Of a stretch of 64,000 bases of DNA, positions 33,309-46,932 are shown in pieces. Source of the DNA: Salvia splendens. Taxonomy: Eukaryota > Streptophyta > Magnoliopsida > Lamiales > Lamiaceae. Position numbers and translations under genes: made by a program. Below the pieces are notes generated by a model. That model worked only from the letters and a program-made list of their open reading frames with translations, ran no database searches and was not told the DNA's origin. Numbering within the stretch: the first letter of the stretch is position 1; every line of letters begins with the position of its first letter. The stretch is from positions 2,604,001-2,668,000 of the forward strand of contig NC_056046.1 in assembly GCF_004379255.2 (NCBI RefSeq). The letters run 5' to 3'.

Positions 33309-35052
33309 TCACCAAGGAATCTCTTTACCATCCCAGGCAAAAAACTTACCATTATCAGATGCTTTCACACTGTTAATGATGGCCAGCAATTTTTGGACAG
33401 AAAACTCTTTGGTGAAAAGCTTGCCTTCTGCAACATTCCTCTGAAATGGTCTTGATAGATCTGTATCTACTGTTCCAGGATGCAACAGAATGCATATAAT
33501 TGGATCTTTTTTCCGTGTGAATTCGACTGACACAGTCCTAGTCACTGCCAAATTCAGGAATGAGTTTGTCATGTTTAAAAACCACTAGTGTCATTTCAAG
33601 ATTCTAAACCAACATGTTTCTTACACTGATTAAGTCCAGACTTAGAAGCTCGGTATGAATGCCACCCTCCTAGGCGGTTATCTCCGATTGAACCCACTCT
33701 GGCACTTATACTGGCGACAACTGCAGCGTCTCGTTCAGTTCCAGTGCCGCCTCCAGCCTTGAGCAGAGGCCACATATGCTGTTCATGACTATCGTGAGCA
33801 CAGTTGTGTTTTTGCCCGGAAACTCGTTAACTATTATGTGTGTAACTGATCATACCTTGATGACCAAGATAGGGCCAACGGCATTGACCTCATAGGCGAG
33901 AAGTAAGGAAGCTCTCTCCACCTTGTTCAATGTGGTCTCTGTACTGAAACATAACTTAAAAACAGCTACTCAATACAGTGAAAACTCACAATGATTATCT
34001 CAAATTTAAACATCATCAGAATCTACTTTTATCTGCCTAAACCCAAACACAAACGAGGCGACATCTCTACCTGGCTGCATAACATTTGGCACTGTTCAAA
34101 TTCCAGATGCATTTACGAGGAGGTTCAGATAACCGTACTTATCTCTCACAGACTTAGCTGTTTCCTGGAAATCCATGTATGGTATAAGGATATCTGATGA
34201 CACATTTCATTCTATTTGACATATTGAGTGCAAAAATTTGAACAACAGAACTTAAAATTGCTACAAAAAACATCATAAGGCTATCATGGGGTTGATACCT
34301 CAATTGTGCTATCTATTGTGAGATCTAGCTGATGAATATCCAAGCGCTCAGCAAACTTATTCTTCAACTCATGAAGCTCCGTCGCCTTACTGGGGTTCCG
34401 GCATGTTGCCACAACATGCCCTTTGTTGCTTTTCTCTAACAATTGTTTAACCTAAAGCAACACCAAATAAAGTTCATTCTAAAACTAATCAAGAGGATTA
34501 AATACTAATCACTAATAATTCACACAAACCTAACTTCATTATTCAACCACTATTTACTATCCAGTGAAACAGTGTATCTGATTTCCTAATCATCAATCTT
34601 CACCCACACCTAAATCAGAAACCAATAAATTTAGGCATATTCACCATAGCTTATACCATAATCAATCAAACTAAAGCAATGTCACTATCGAAACCTAGAT
34701 CACATCCTAAGCAGAAGCTGAAATCATATGAAATAGAGAAGAACACCACTCCACGAAATCAAATTAGGCTGTCAAAACAAAAATCTCGCATTTTAATTAA
34801 AAAATCTACATCTACATTACATCATAGTGCGAAAAAAAAGTAGTGAGAACTCACGAATTCAAGGCCGATGCCTCTGGACGCACCTTGAACCATCGAAACA
34901 CCGCCGTCCCATTGATTAACCACAGAGGAAAATGCGCGGCCGCCGGAAAACGGATTCAGGCGTCGCCTCCCCATTAAAACCCATTGGCCGACTAAATTCA
35001 GCTTCATTATCGTATTTGATTTGATTGGAAAATGAGTTACAATAGTTGCCAT
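33309..35052 (-). pseudogene. short-chain dehydrogenase/reductase (C-factor-like) with one in-frame stop
   Basis: Six exons keep phase: 35052-34855, 34451-34299, 34164-34071, 33938-33856, 33778-33625 and 33544-33309, about 305 codons. After a transit-like N-terminus the SDR glycine motif reads QGASRGIGLEF. Then come VVATCRNPSKA, LDIHQLDLTID, LLVNASGI and the catalytic region with Ser in VVASISARVGS and YRASKSGLNQ (Tyr-x-x-x-Lys). The tail is LLHPGTVDTDLSRPFQ ... GKFFAWDGKEIPW. In exon 3 the family's GI-Leu-x-x-P is GI-TGA-TVP (TGA at complement 34106-34108), a one-base change from TTA. All other frames, sites and catalytic residues are intact. It is either a very recent pseudogene, an allele, or a sequence error. 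The substrate is not evident. Confidence 0.85.
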
Positions 35053-38000
35053 TTTCTTCCTTATCTACACCAACTGTACATAGATACGGAGGATTGAGCT
35101 TTCAATTTAGTGCGATTCATGATGAAAGTGGAGAGAACCGGAATGTTTGCTAATGGAGAGGATTCCCGGCCAAGGTTAAAACGACGTCGCTGAATTAACT
35201 GCCATGAACTTCCGGGTGGTTACAAAATCGCCACGTCGAAGTAGTGGATCAGTAATCGTGTTTAGTGAATGCGATTTTAACTAAAATTTAAACATGATCT
35301 AAACTTTATATCCGCATGGTATTATAAGTGCGCTTTATAGTTTTTACTAAAGTATTCGCCATAATCACATTAGTTTTTTTTCCTAAAGTAATTTTATGAC
35401 TTGACTTGAACATAATCTGGAAAATAAAGATATTATGAGTGCGCTTTCCTGGATATTATAGTCAATTTATACAAATTGATTGAAATATTTATACTAATTA
35501 ACAGAATTATTCGAAAAGAAAATTATACAATAAACTTTGTAGTATGCTAAAACTTATTTTCTGACAGTGATTTAATGCCAAAGAGCTAATAAAGAATTAA
35601 GAGAATTATAAAAAAAATTGTAAAAAATTTTTTGGGACTCATGAGGAGTAGTACTATATTAGTAAATGAGATTAAATTTTATATATATATTTTTTTTACA
35701 AAAATCTGTTTATATGTTTGGGATATATACTTAAAAATAAAACAAGTATATATAGCTTTTCTTTTTTTGTTAGGGAGGCTACTATTGGATTAGTTTATTC
35801 ACTTACACATAGAATTTCACGTGTTGATTGGTGTTGTTTATTGCTTTGAATCATTCATTGGTCTAATTAAATGTAAAATACTAGTAATATTTTTGTTCTC
35901 TCTTAGAAAAGTATGCACACCTAGGTGTGAATGTGATACAAATTTTAATTTATTTTATGAGTAGAAATTAAAATGAAACTTATTTTATTATAGTATTTAA
36001 TTTATGTTAGTTAATATAAATAGCAGTGAGGTGGATTTTTTTATGTATATGATTGCGATAAAAAAAAGAAAGAAAATGGCGAAACACTTAATAAATATAA
36101 TTATTTAATGACTACGTGTGCGGTCAATTACAACAGGTTCAAACAAGAATTACTTATGCCGAAATGAGGAAAAAAAATAGTACTCTCATGAGAAAACGAA
36201 AGATGGATTCTCTAAGCAATAACTGAGATATGTGGGACTAAGCTTAACTATTAAATAATGTTTAGTTGTTTAATCATCTATTAGTCGCTAATAACACCCA
36301 GATAAGTGTGACCTGTTCGAATCGTCTATTCACAATACTTTAAATTATTTTTTTGGTTTTGTATCTTCTATGCCAAAAGTTCGGGGTAATAATTTAGTTT
36401 TTTATTTATATTTTATTTTAGTTTAATTAAATTATTTATATTTTCATAAAATTGCAATGTTGAAGATGCAAAGTAAAAAAAATTGCAATTATTATTCAAA
36501 TTCGTAAAGTTTATATGTAATTTTCCATTTTTCAGTCAATCTCCAGGAAAAAAAATATTATATTTAATTTTATATATATATATATATATAGTCCTATGTT
36601 GTGAAATTGATTAGCAAACTTGGTTAGGCGGAGGATAACGTTAAATTTGGGTGAAGTGGAACACTAATGATGCGAAATTCGACTAAAAATTAGGAGAAAA
36701 GCGCGATAAGATGTTTTATAAGCACGACTTTAAGTAAAATCATTGCATGGCCATTGTAATGATTTTAATTATGGACTATAGTGCGATATATCCAATCAAA
36801 ATCATCACACCTCAAACAGTCACCCCAATACACATATCTTATAAATGCTCTTGACACAAATTTAATTAAATCCAATGAACTTTAGACTTTTCTTGTTTTT
36901 TTCATTGTAGGAAATGACTTGAGTTGCATTGGGGTACCAAAAATACTCTCATCACTTATTAATCGATGGATGGATTTGACACGTCGCTTACCAATTGCAC
37001 CAACACTATTATAGAAGTGATTGTGGAAAATAATTAGTTTACCGACCGACCTATGTGTAAGTTAAAAATAGATGAAGACTATGGTTTTGCAATTATCATA
37101 CTTTCTCCGTGAAATTTTGTTACATTTTTTCAATTCTGTTCATTTCACAAAATTTGTCACATTTCACTTTTTACCAATTTTAGTAATGGACCTCATATTC
37201 AATTAACTTATTCTCACTCACATTTTATTATAAAACTAATATTTTAAAAATAGGATTCACATCCTATCAATCTTTTCAACTCACTTTCTATTACATTTCT
37301 TAAAACTCGTGTCACCGTGCCCGATCAAACCGTGAGAATATTTAAGAGACGGAGGGAGTATTTAGGAACATATACAACCGAATTTGATGCATTGGCATTC
37401 CAAGAATGTACTTACTTCATTTTCAAATCTTGAATTTTATTATATAAGTCATATTGCCATACCTAAATAATTGGCGTGGAATTCAAATTGTAATCAAAAC
37501 AAAATTAACCATTTGTATGTCTAAATAGTGTAATTTCTCTGAATGAATATGCAGATGCTTCCCAATAATTAAACCTCCATTTTCTCTGTAAATTGCATTG
37601 CATGTGTAGAGTAGAGTTCAATTATTTGCATGTCTAAACTGTACTTCCGATTTAATCATTTCCTACTGTAGTATATTCACAAAGTATACAATACAATTAT
37701 GTCTTGAAAGTTGAAACAATTGAAATGATTCCACCTCAACCACAAGCATTAATTAAATCAAGAAATCAGAAAAAAAAACTTATATTAACTAGTACAACAA
37801 TGAAGATTAAAGAACAGAAAGCGGAGGAACCCAAAGTTTAGTATCTCATGGCTACACCTACATTATAAACTATGCACACATGCAATACACATATAATTAA
37901 TAATATATGTATATATGAGAGTAATTAATTAATCAATCCCACTTGTAAAATTGGAGTCCCATCCCACATCATAATCCCTTCATTGAGCCATCCTTTCATG

Positions 38001-38322
38001 TCTGATAAATGTACTTTTTCCCACTGTTCAAACCTTCTGTTCCTCAGCTTTCTGTGCTGTCCCATCCACCAATATTCCAAACTGCTCCCATATTAACCAC
38101 CAGTCTCAATTAATTATCATCATACAAATAAAACCCTCTTTTTTCACCATATAATCGCTGAATCTAGATTAAACCTTATAAAATTAAAATTAAAATAAAA
38201 AAACTAATGTAAAATAAAGATAAGTTGGAAAAAAAAACCCTCCCCACGGCCACGTGTAAAAAACTCGCACTCAATAAATCATGCATGGAACTAAGTGGGG
38301 GCTTCTGTTGCTTAACATCCTG
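35053..38322. other. gene-poor AT-rich region with microsatellite and MITE
   Basis: No credible gene. It contains an (AT)10 run at 36571-36590 and the Stowaway-like element at 37101-37358. The first ~100 bases are the probable promoter of the dehydrogenase gene and the last ~350 bases the 3' flank of the WRKY gene. Confidence 0.6.
37101..37358. mobile_element. Stowaway-type MITE (Tc1/mariner)
   Basis: The element starts CTTTCTCCGT and ends ACGGAGGGAG, flanked by TA on both sides (37099-37100 and 37359-37360). The size of 258 bp, the ends and the TA target duplication fit Stowaway. It has no coding capacity. Confidence 0.75.
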
Positions 38323-40339
38323 TCACGAATCCCTCTCATCCTCTCCGCCTGCGCCGCCGCTGGAAGCGGCAGCGGCGGCGGTTCCGCCCCAATCGTAGAA
38401 GCCGAACGGGTCCAAATCCTTGCCGCCGTGATCACGGCAGTCAAATCTCTGTGTGAAAAGCAAGTCCAATGAATCGCCTTCGATCTCGCCGAGGCCGGCG
38501 AAGAAGCTGTCTTCGTTTTGATTGAACTCCGGCAACGCCGGCTTGTAGCTCTGCTGCGAGAATCCGTCGTCGAATTCCGCCTCCTCCTCCGCCGCCGCCA
38601 TTGTTTGGTTGTTGTTGTTGTTGTTGTCAAATTCTTGATCCACCTCCTCCTTCACGGCGGCGGAATTCGTCGACGACGGGGCGGCGGCCTCCGTGCTGGT
38701 TTCCTTCTGCTCGTCTTTCGGCTTCGGCGAGGTTTTGGCGGCGGCGGCGGCTTTGGACGGCTGAGATCGCGTGGAGCCGGCCAGGGCGTTTCTCTGAGTG
38801 GGCCATGGGTGGTTGTGCTCCGACGTGTATGTGATCACCAGCATGTTCGGGTCGGTTCGGCTCCGCTCCACTTGCTTCCTCGCCAAACATCCCTTCGAGC
38901 TACTACATCTGTAGTAACCCCTAGATTTTCCAAGACGATGGATGAAGAGTAGCTCAGTTGATAATTTAAAATTTAAAATACTAAAAAAATGCTTATCCAA
39001 TACAACCACATAATTTGATCATAATTCATAATTATGTAATGATTAGTTTTATGTCAATTTATCAAAAGATCTAATATAAGGACTCAAACAAGGGTTTCTT
39101 TCTCTCTATGTATGGAAACAAAGGAAGCTTAATTATACCTCGGATAGGGCGAGCCCTTGATAGGTTTCTGCCCGTATTTTCGCCACGCCCAAAGATCCGA
39201 GGGCACGATTTCCCCGCTGGGCCGGCTGTTTGCAGGCGCCGGAGCTGGTATACAAACCACCTTCTTCGCCTGGCTTTTTCTGATCATTTTCATTGCATGA
39301 AAACAATTTGATTAAAAAGAATCAGATGATTTTGTCACAAAATTATGAAATGAATATATTTAATGATTGAAGTGGTAACATATGATTTTGTGTGTGCAGT
39401 TTCCAGACATGATCAGTGGCCTTTTTATGAATCTCTTCTTTTCACTAAAAAAAGCCTAAAGTGGTGGAGAATTTGAAAGACTTGACACAAAAAATCTGTG
39501 TTTGTGGGATATGGCTCACAGTGGCATGGAAGAAAAAGTCAGATGTTCATGGTACTCGCAGAGATTCACTAACTTTTGATGAAAAAAAGAAAGAAGCTAA
39601 TAATCTTGAGATCCTCAACATGTGATAGAGTGAGCTAAATTAATACAAAGACTTAAATTAATGAAAAGTCTTCCTGATTTCAATGGTGTTTTGGAGCTCT
39701 CATTAATTGCGTAATTAATGAATCCCTAATTTTGGATTTGGATGTTAATTAAGAAAGCCATCATTTCAAGGAAAAGAAAATTCCCCACCTTCTCCTGATC
39801 CCCGCATTTCGCGGAGATGAGATCTGCAGGCTGCTCTCAATCAAGCAATTCCCTCTCGAGCTGTTGCTCGGAGAGATTAAGCCATGATGATCATTCGCCA
39901 CTAACATCGGAGCCGATGCCGCCGCCGGAGAAGAATCGCACGGCGACAGTGGAATCGGCAGCTTCGCGGTGGGGGAGATCTGGAGCATCCTCGAGAAGAT
40001 ATTCGGAGGTCTCTTCATCTCCTCATCGAGGCTAATTTTTTGACCTAGATTGCTATTTCCCCCAAATCTCATCCCAGCGGCGTCGATGCTAGGTTTGATC
40101 ATGTCGAAGAATCCTGGCAGCGGCTGAGGCGGAGGCGGCGCGTGGATGAGCGGATCACCGAGTTGCACGAACGGATCGCCGAAATCGGCGGCGGAGAAGG
40201 CGATCGGTTTGGTCGGAAACTGCCACTCGAGTGCAGGGGTTTCAGCTGGCGGATTGGCGCCGCTGGTGGCTCTGATTATGTCGGTTAGATCTCCTTGATT
40301 GTAATTCTCCATCCTCTTTAGCAAGTCGCGGCTGCACAT
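38323..40339 (-). CDS. WRKY transcription factor, group IIe (WRKY14/WRKY35-like)
   Basis: Three in-phase exons, 40339-39789, 39279-39139 and 38920-38323, give 429 residues. The N-terminus reads [16 protein letters not shown] conserved block before the domain ([20 protein letters not shown], then [20 protein letters not shown]) is typical of group IIe. The DNA-binding domain has WRKYGQK, C-x5-C (CSSSKGC) and HNH, and is split by the usual intron after PYPR. The C-terminal 150 residues are Ala/Asn/Glu-rich and acidic, compatible with activation. WRKY proteins bind W-box (TTGAC) DNA. I chose ATG 40339 because MCS before MEN is shared with the Arabidopsis relatives; MEN (ten codons on) is the alternative. 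Subgroup is firm, orthologue less so. Confidence 0.93.
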
Positions 40340-43300
40340 AATCGCTGCTGTCTCATTTGACTCCTTCGATTGAATCGCAGCAAATTAGAACGTGCAGTTT
40401 CCGATTGAAGCTTGATGTTGTTGCAGAACTGAAAAACCTAATTTAGGAAGTTGGCAAAACAAGAGAGATTAAGCTTTAGAGAGAGAGAGAGGAAAGTCGC
40501 TGACTTCAGTATATAAAACAGCTCTATTCCATACGCTACCTTGAAGAAAGAGAGATGGAGAAGGAAGAAATATTTTAATTAGAGTGTTTTAACTTTAAAG
40601 AAGGTTTGGATTATTTAATTAGTGGAAATGAAGACATGAAAAGGGTCAAAATTGTGCTCTGTTAATTTAATTAATATATGTTTATGTTGTTGAATCCTTG
40701 CCATCTCTATCCATCTAATTATCTTCATAGCTTGGGCCACGCCTTTTGTTGTTTTGCAAAGTGTAAAAGCGTTTTAAAAATTATTCGATTAAATTAATGA
40801 GTTGTGGAAAAGGTCATTTTTTTTGTAATTGAAAAGTATATGGAGGCGGCAAGTAGTCGCAATTCGCGGAGAACGTTTCAATAAGGTTTTGTAACCAATT
40901 ATTCTCTTCCGATTTCACCACTCAAGTATTCACCACAGTTGATACTTGATACATGCATCTTCACCAAATTGTAATTAGTAAAAAAAATAGAAAAATATTT
41001 TTCCTGCATCATGCCGTGCTTTAAATTTAATAAGTCATATAAATAACAATTTAGCATCATGATTAAATTATGACAGGTCTTGATGCAAATTTTGGGTGTG
41101 CATGTGCACCAAATGTGCAAATTCGAGTGTTAGGTCTAGCTGCCTGGTCTGGGTGAGCAGGTGCTCCATATGCAAACATTCAGGTGTCTAGAGTGAGTAG
41201 AAGCCCTAGTTGCTCAAGTCAAGTGCGTCAAATGCACACCACATGACAACGAGTTTGTCATACGTTTTATCTATGTTGGCATTTCAAGTTTTCAGCTTCA
41301 TTATGAAAATAATACTACTCCTTATTATTGTAAATAAATGGTCACACTTTAGGTTAAATACAACATTTTATTTTTAAAGGCTACTTTATGTTTAATATGT
41401 CACTTTTAACAATAATTTAACAAACTCGGTCACACTATGACAAGATGAAATAAAAGAACCAGAACTAATGTGAACAAAGAAGACAGAACAAAATTTCAAT
41501 AACCTATTAAATAAAATTTCAATAATACAAAGAACCGAAAATTTGTTTTAGTTTAATTCATCTTCTTATTTGTCTACAACATGAAATATAATTCTTTAGG
41601 GAATTAATTATTAAAATTACATGTTCATTGATTGTAAGTCATTTTTAACTCCCATCAATGTTCTAAAAATGTCCCATAAAAACCTTTCAATTTTAAATAA
41701 TAATCCAAATTATATTTCGATTTTTCTTTCTGATTTTCTAGACCTATATGGACAAAAATAAAAATTAATTGTCAAATCATGTATAGCTCACCATTTTCTA
41801 TGCAGTACACAAGACCAATTAGAATTGAATTAAAGTTCATAGTTTAGCAATAATTAATTAATTATACATAGAATAAATGCATACGTATACACATACATCA
41901 GCCGGTGTATACACGCACTCAAGGTGTATATATGTGTGTGAGTGAGAACGAGTATATATACAGTGAAAAATAAAAGTGGGCACATGCAGAGGTGGCTGTT
42001 GATTTAGAGTATGCTTCAAAAATTGGAAAAAATTTAACCGGCCAATTGGAATCGAACACGTCGTCGGCCTCTTTATTTTTGATGTGACGCCATCGAAATA
42101 AACTTTCTCACATGACTTAGCAACTTAATAATGGTCAATTTAATATCCCAATTTATTCATTATTGTCAATTATTCAGAATTATAAAATTTGTTATGTTAA
42201 TACGTACCCTATTCTCAAAATTATACAAATTTCTTGGTAGTCCGTACATGGTAAAGTTGAGTACGTAGCTTGAGTATTTAGCATGGATGTATTTAAATAT
42301 TTTAATTTGGTTCAATACCGAAAATAGAAGTTTTCGCACTAAGAAATGTTAAAACGTCACGTTTTGATGAAAATTAGTAAAGAAAGTGTAGTAGATTTGG
42401 CATCCAACAATTAGTTCAAATTCAAAAATTAGCAGAGTCGGATTATGTAATGTGAGTAGTTACTTAAGTATATTCGATTGTTTAATTCATAATTAATGAT
42501 GAATAGCTATTTATAGATCGTACATGGACAAGGTCATGTGGAAGTGAAGATTATGATACGGCGTTCTGTAACAAATATTAATTTCGGCACATGGAGTGGG
42601 GAATTTAAGAATGCTCCAATTGGTGGGTAAATTGTATCTGTAATCTAGTGCCAATTAATTACTAGAGTTAGTAGATTTACATCTTGTGAAAATTTTAAAC
42701 TTTTATATGTACTCTAATATATGGACAACTGATATAGAGTTTATAAATTAGACTACTTCTTTTTTCTAACAATTTAGTTTTTTGGATAATTTCTTACACG
42801 TATTTGGTATGTAACCGTGATGCTTTTATTAAGGGTTTAAATAGTTCGGGTCAATGGCATGTAAAAAAATAGACAATTGTAATCAACGAAGACATTTGAG
42901 AGCCGACTTGATGTAGTGGTCTGACAAAAAACTAATCGCGACCAACGAGAATTCGGAATGGTAGCCTAGTGAAGAATCAACGGTGACAAACAATGGCGTA
43001 CAAGATAAATTTAAGGAATCCAACAAAGACATTTGTAATATTTTTCTAGGTGTCGAGGGCAATTAAGGTATTTCAGTTTCTTCAATTCATTAATCACAAA
43101 CACCGAAACTTAATAATTCACGAGATAGTAAAATTATAAAGGGTCTTTATTTGAAAGATTTGTGGTGGTCCATCCCCAAAAACACCCTAGTGTTCTTCTT
43201 TTTTAGTGTTTTCGAATCATTGTTTAATTTTGGGTAGAGAAAACACATAACCCATGTTCGTGCATCAAACAAAATACCCACAAAAAAAACAAATTTCAGA

Positions 43301-46050
43301 CTGGGATTCTCTGACACGGAATTTGTCCTCTTAAATATTTTTTATTTTCTCAAAACCCCCTATGTAGAAGCATCCTTCCATGTGATAATCTATCATTATT
43401 TAATCCCTACTATTTGTTAATCAATTGTACTTAAAAATTAATTGAAGCCGTGACTCACCCCTAATAAGGACAAATTCTACCCCCCTCGATGCTTACGGCT
43501 CATTATATATTTGATTATCATCCGATTTAATTAATTAGACATTTGTGATCAAAGTCGTGTTTAATTAATTATTAGTGAGTCTTCAAAAGTTTTCTTTTGG
43601 TGTTGATCGATCGGCACGCGAGACACTTGCTCCACCGGCAGCCACCGTCTTACGTCACCCGCCACCTTCTTCATCACCGTCGATCTTTCGCTTCGTACAC
43701 GTGTACGGCCCTGATTTTATTTGGTATCATTGTGAATTTTCTTAATAACAATGGCTTTTGTTCTCACAAGATTCGTGTTTAAAAAAACTCTAAATAGTAT
43801 TATGTGATTTAAAAAGATTATTTCTTTATGTTATTTAATTGTTTATCATATGTTTTGAAAGCTGTTAATTAGTGTGTTGATTGGTTGGATGATATGTGCA
43901 GAATTTTTAAATAATTCTGAACAGAATGGATTTGGCAATCAATAAAATTTATGGATCTCAAATCAAGATGAATCATATACTTCTCATTTCTTCAAACCTA
44001 AAAACATCGATTATTAATTTATAATAGTATAATAAAAACGGGTGTGAGTTTAAAATCATTGTTGGACAAATTCAAGAATTTTCCTTTGATAACTTCATTC
44101 CAGTGAAGCATAAATGGAACAGTTAGCAGTTAATTAATTTAATAGATCAACTTGCAATTCTAGTTGAATACACTTTTTTAATAATTGTGAATAATTTCCA
44201 ATGGTTAATTAATTACATTTTTCGAGGTGGGTGAAGTAAGGCTAGATAATATTATAACTACATGTTGATCCTCTCGAGAAGATAAGGAGAATCCAACAAT
44301 TCAGTATAAACGAAGAGATTAAAAACGCATTGAATATAAGCTTAACAAAATAAAATTATTTCATCAATTAAAATTCCTAATGAGGTAGTGATCCTACCGT
44401 TGATTTAGTGGTGAATAAATCACGACCGACGATGAGATTTTCGATCATCTTCCTTATGTTAATCCTCTTTTCAATACTCATGATTTCTAAATCTTGAACT
44501 AAAAATGGTTTGAATTCAGTAAATTTGGCCAATTCAACTCATGATCATCAGCAGTGATGTAGAGACGGCAGCAATGGCGATGGACTACACTCTCCGGTTC
44601 ATTCGGGGGCCATTGATCGAAGAAAAGCAAAGTTGGCATGGAAAAGAAAGGAAAAGTTAGTTATATAATATTAAAATTTAAAATTAAGTTAACAACCAAC
44701 TTTTGATATCCACTATCTTAATAAGCTAGCTAGTTCAATTTTTGCCTAATTAAATGACAACTTTACTTCCATTACAAGAAAAATATTGCTCTAACTTTTC
44801 CATAGTTTTGGGGATTCATTACGAGATCTCACGCCCCTTTATTTGGATTTTAATGAAGTCACAGAGAAAGCAAAGGTAATATTTTATAACAATAAAATAT
44901 AAAGAAACAAATTCATTTTAATTAACGTTGTCACGTTAGGGAAGCATGATCTATATAATTTGTGCACTATTGCCTATGATATATTGATATTATTAGTAGC
45001 AAGCTGCACGATAGAGGCCGGCCGGCATCGCCCATGCCCTAAATATTTGTTAATCTATTAATTGTATTTTTCCTCGTCTAAAAACATGTCAACATGTCTA
45101 CTAGAACCTAGCATTGTTTTTGGACCCAATTTGAAGTAGATTACCAATATTGATGGTGGATCTAAAAAACAAAACTCTAAATTCGGCTATATCAGAAAAT
45201 GTCCTTGCTGGCATTAGAAGGTGAAAGCGGTGCAACAGTAACGTATCTAGAATTTTTTATTTATGGGTGCAAAATTGCAACAAATAACTATATAAGTAAA
45301 ATTTACATTATGATATACACTCAAAGCACAAGATTAGACACGAAAACATCCACAAATGATCAAACATGTTTCATGTATACTCTTTGAATTTTATCTTGAA
45401 ATGAATTTTGAACTAACAAAAATTAAAATATCAAATGTAAACACAGAACCCAATAATTTATCTTTGTCAATTATGGCAAATGGTTACAACTAAGAGAACG
45501 AGAAGGATTGGGCTTATAATATACTTAGTTGTTGGGCCACAAGTGTTTTAGAGGCAAGATGACAATCGTGGAGGAGTATATATTAATATTATTACACAAA
45601 TATAACAGTAAGTTAGTAGCAATAAAATTAGAAAAATTACTACTCCTACGCAGTACTACCTCCGTCAACAAAAAATAGATTAGTTTTACCATTTTAGACC
45701 ATCCACTAAAATTAGATCAATTTCTAAAAATAAAAAATTTTAAATATTAAAAGACTATTAATAATTTGGACCCACAATTCACGAACATTATTTATCTCTT
45801 ACTTTATTAATTGCATCTTAAAATCCATGTCATACAAAACTAAGTCTATTGTTTATGGATGCAGGTAGTATATTTTTGGGTGCCCCTTTGGAAATGGAAC
45901 GTGGACCCTCTGATCTAGTTTGTTACATCATTTTCTTGTACTTTGATATATTTGTTTTTATTATTAGTAGTAGTAGTTTCCTTTGTCCAAATATGGTTCG
46001 ATAACCTGCGATGCCGATCGCTATATTAATTTAATACGCAATCAATTATA
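40340..46050. other. gene-poor region, 5.7 kb
   Basis: Apart from the WRKY promoter (40340-40600), I see no gene. The open frames at 43597 and 45199 are short, lack family similarity and have no splice context. Low-complexity TATA/CACA-rich sequence lies at 41870-41970, and a Stowaway-type MITE at 45656-45868. Confidence 0.6.
45656..45868. mobile_element. Stowaway-like MITE
   Basis: The left end CTACCTCCGTC and right end GCAGGTAG form an imperfect ~27-bp terminal inverted repeat, with TA on each side (45654-45655, 45869-45870). Length is 213 bp and it is non-coding. Confidence 0.7.
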
Positions 46051-46248
46051 GGAGTGTTCGGTTGACAAGATTAAATCTCATAATTAAATATGCATAATGT
46101 TTGGTTCATAAGATTGAACCCTTCAACTTAATCCTAGATGATAGTCTCATGATAATTAGTCATAGCATTCCCCCTCCAACTAAAATAATCTCACAACTTA
46201 ATCTTAGATGGATAGTCTTATGATATTAGTCATAGCAACCGAACGCCT
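46051..46248. mobile_element. Tourist/hAT-like MITE with GTTCGGTTG ends
   Basis: GGAGTGTTCGGTTG at the left pairs with CAACCGAACGCC at the right, inside flanking TATA. The interior holds two related halves with ACTTAATC-TAGATG and TAGTC-ATGATA-TTAGTCATAGCA. Non-coding, about 200 bp; the superfamily is uncertain. Confidence 0.6.
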
Positions 46249-46737
46249 ATAAGTACTAATTTAAAAATCAATCCATTTTTAAAATTCTAGAGTCTTGATT
46301 GGGTTTCTAACTTTGCATAAGGATGGTATTGGCATTTGAAGAAAAAAACGATTTTATCATCAATATTTTAAAGAAAAATCTTGTAAATGCATAAAAATGT
46401 ATGAGAACAAGTATTACTATCTCCAAAATAGATAAGTATTTAAAAATAAAAAAGGGGAAAAAAATTAATTCGACTACGGAGTATTAAATTATGATTTACA
46501 TATGATATGATTGTTAGACCATCCACAATAACCGCCCAGCGACCGCCCAGCCGAGCGTCGGTGCTGGGCGGTTCGCTGGGCGGTCTATTGCAGCCGCCCA
46601 GCCGCTGACTGGAGAGAGAAACCGCGTAGCGCTGGGCGGTGGCGTGGCGCTGGGCGGTCCTTTCGGCGCTATTGCAGCTCCCGGATCGCCCAGCGCACCG
46701 CCCAGCGCGAAAATTAATTTTTTTTTTTCCGAAACAC

Positions 46738-46747
46738 TATATATACG
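46738..46747 (+). promoter_or_regulatory. putative TATA box inside the Harbinger element
   Basis: CTATATATAC lies about 195 bases before the first in-frame ATG (46933) of the element's ORF, followed by a pyrimidine-rich leader. It suggests the element carries its own promoter. Confidence 0.45.
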
Positions 46748-46932
46748 CGCTTTGCTCGTCATTTTCATTCGCACCACTTGTTTTAACGAGTACTCTCTCT
46801 ATCTTTCTTTCTGTTCAAGATCAACAACGGGAAATTGATCTCAACAACGAGCCTAGTTCCGGGAGTAGCGGGTCACAAACTCCGTCGATCCCTGTGGGAA
46901 GTGGATGGGGTCAGGTGCCCGGGTACTACAAC

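Noticed and set aside
36295..36345. tRNA-like B-box (GTTCGAATC)
   Set aside because: No matching A-box, acceptor stem or cloverleaf could be drawn around it.
38518..38952. Plus-strand open frame opposite the WRKY gene
   Set aside because: It is the Arg/Gly-rich shadow of GC-rich WRKY coding sequence, with no family similarity.
43597..43782. Small His/Arg-rich open frame
   Set aside because: Short, without splice context, family similarity or a copy elsewhere in the window.
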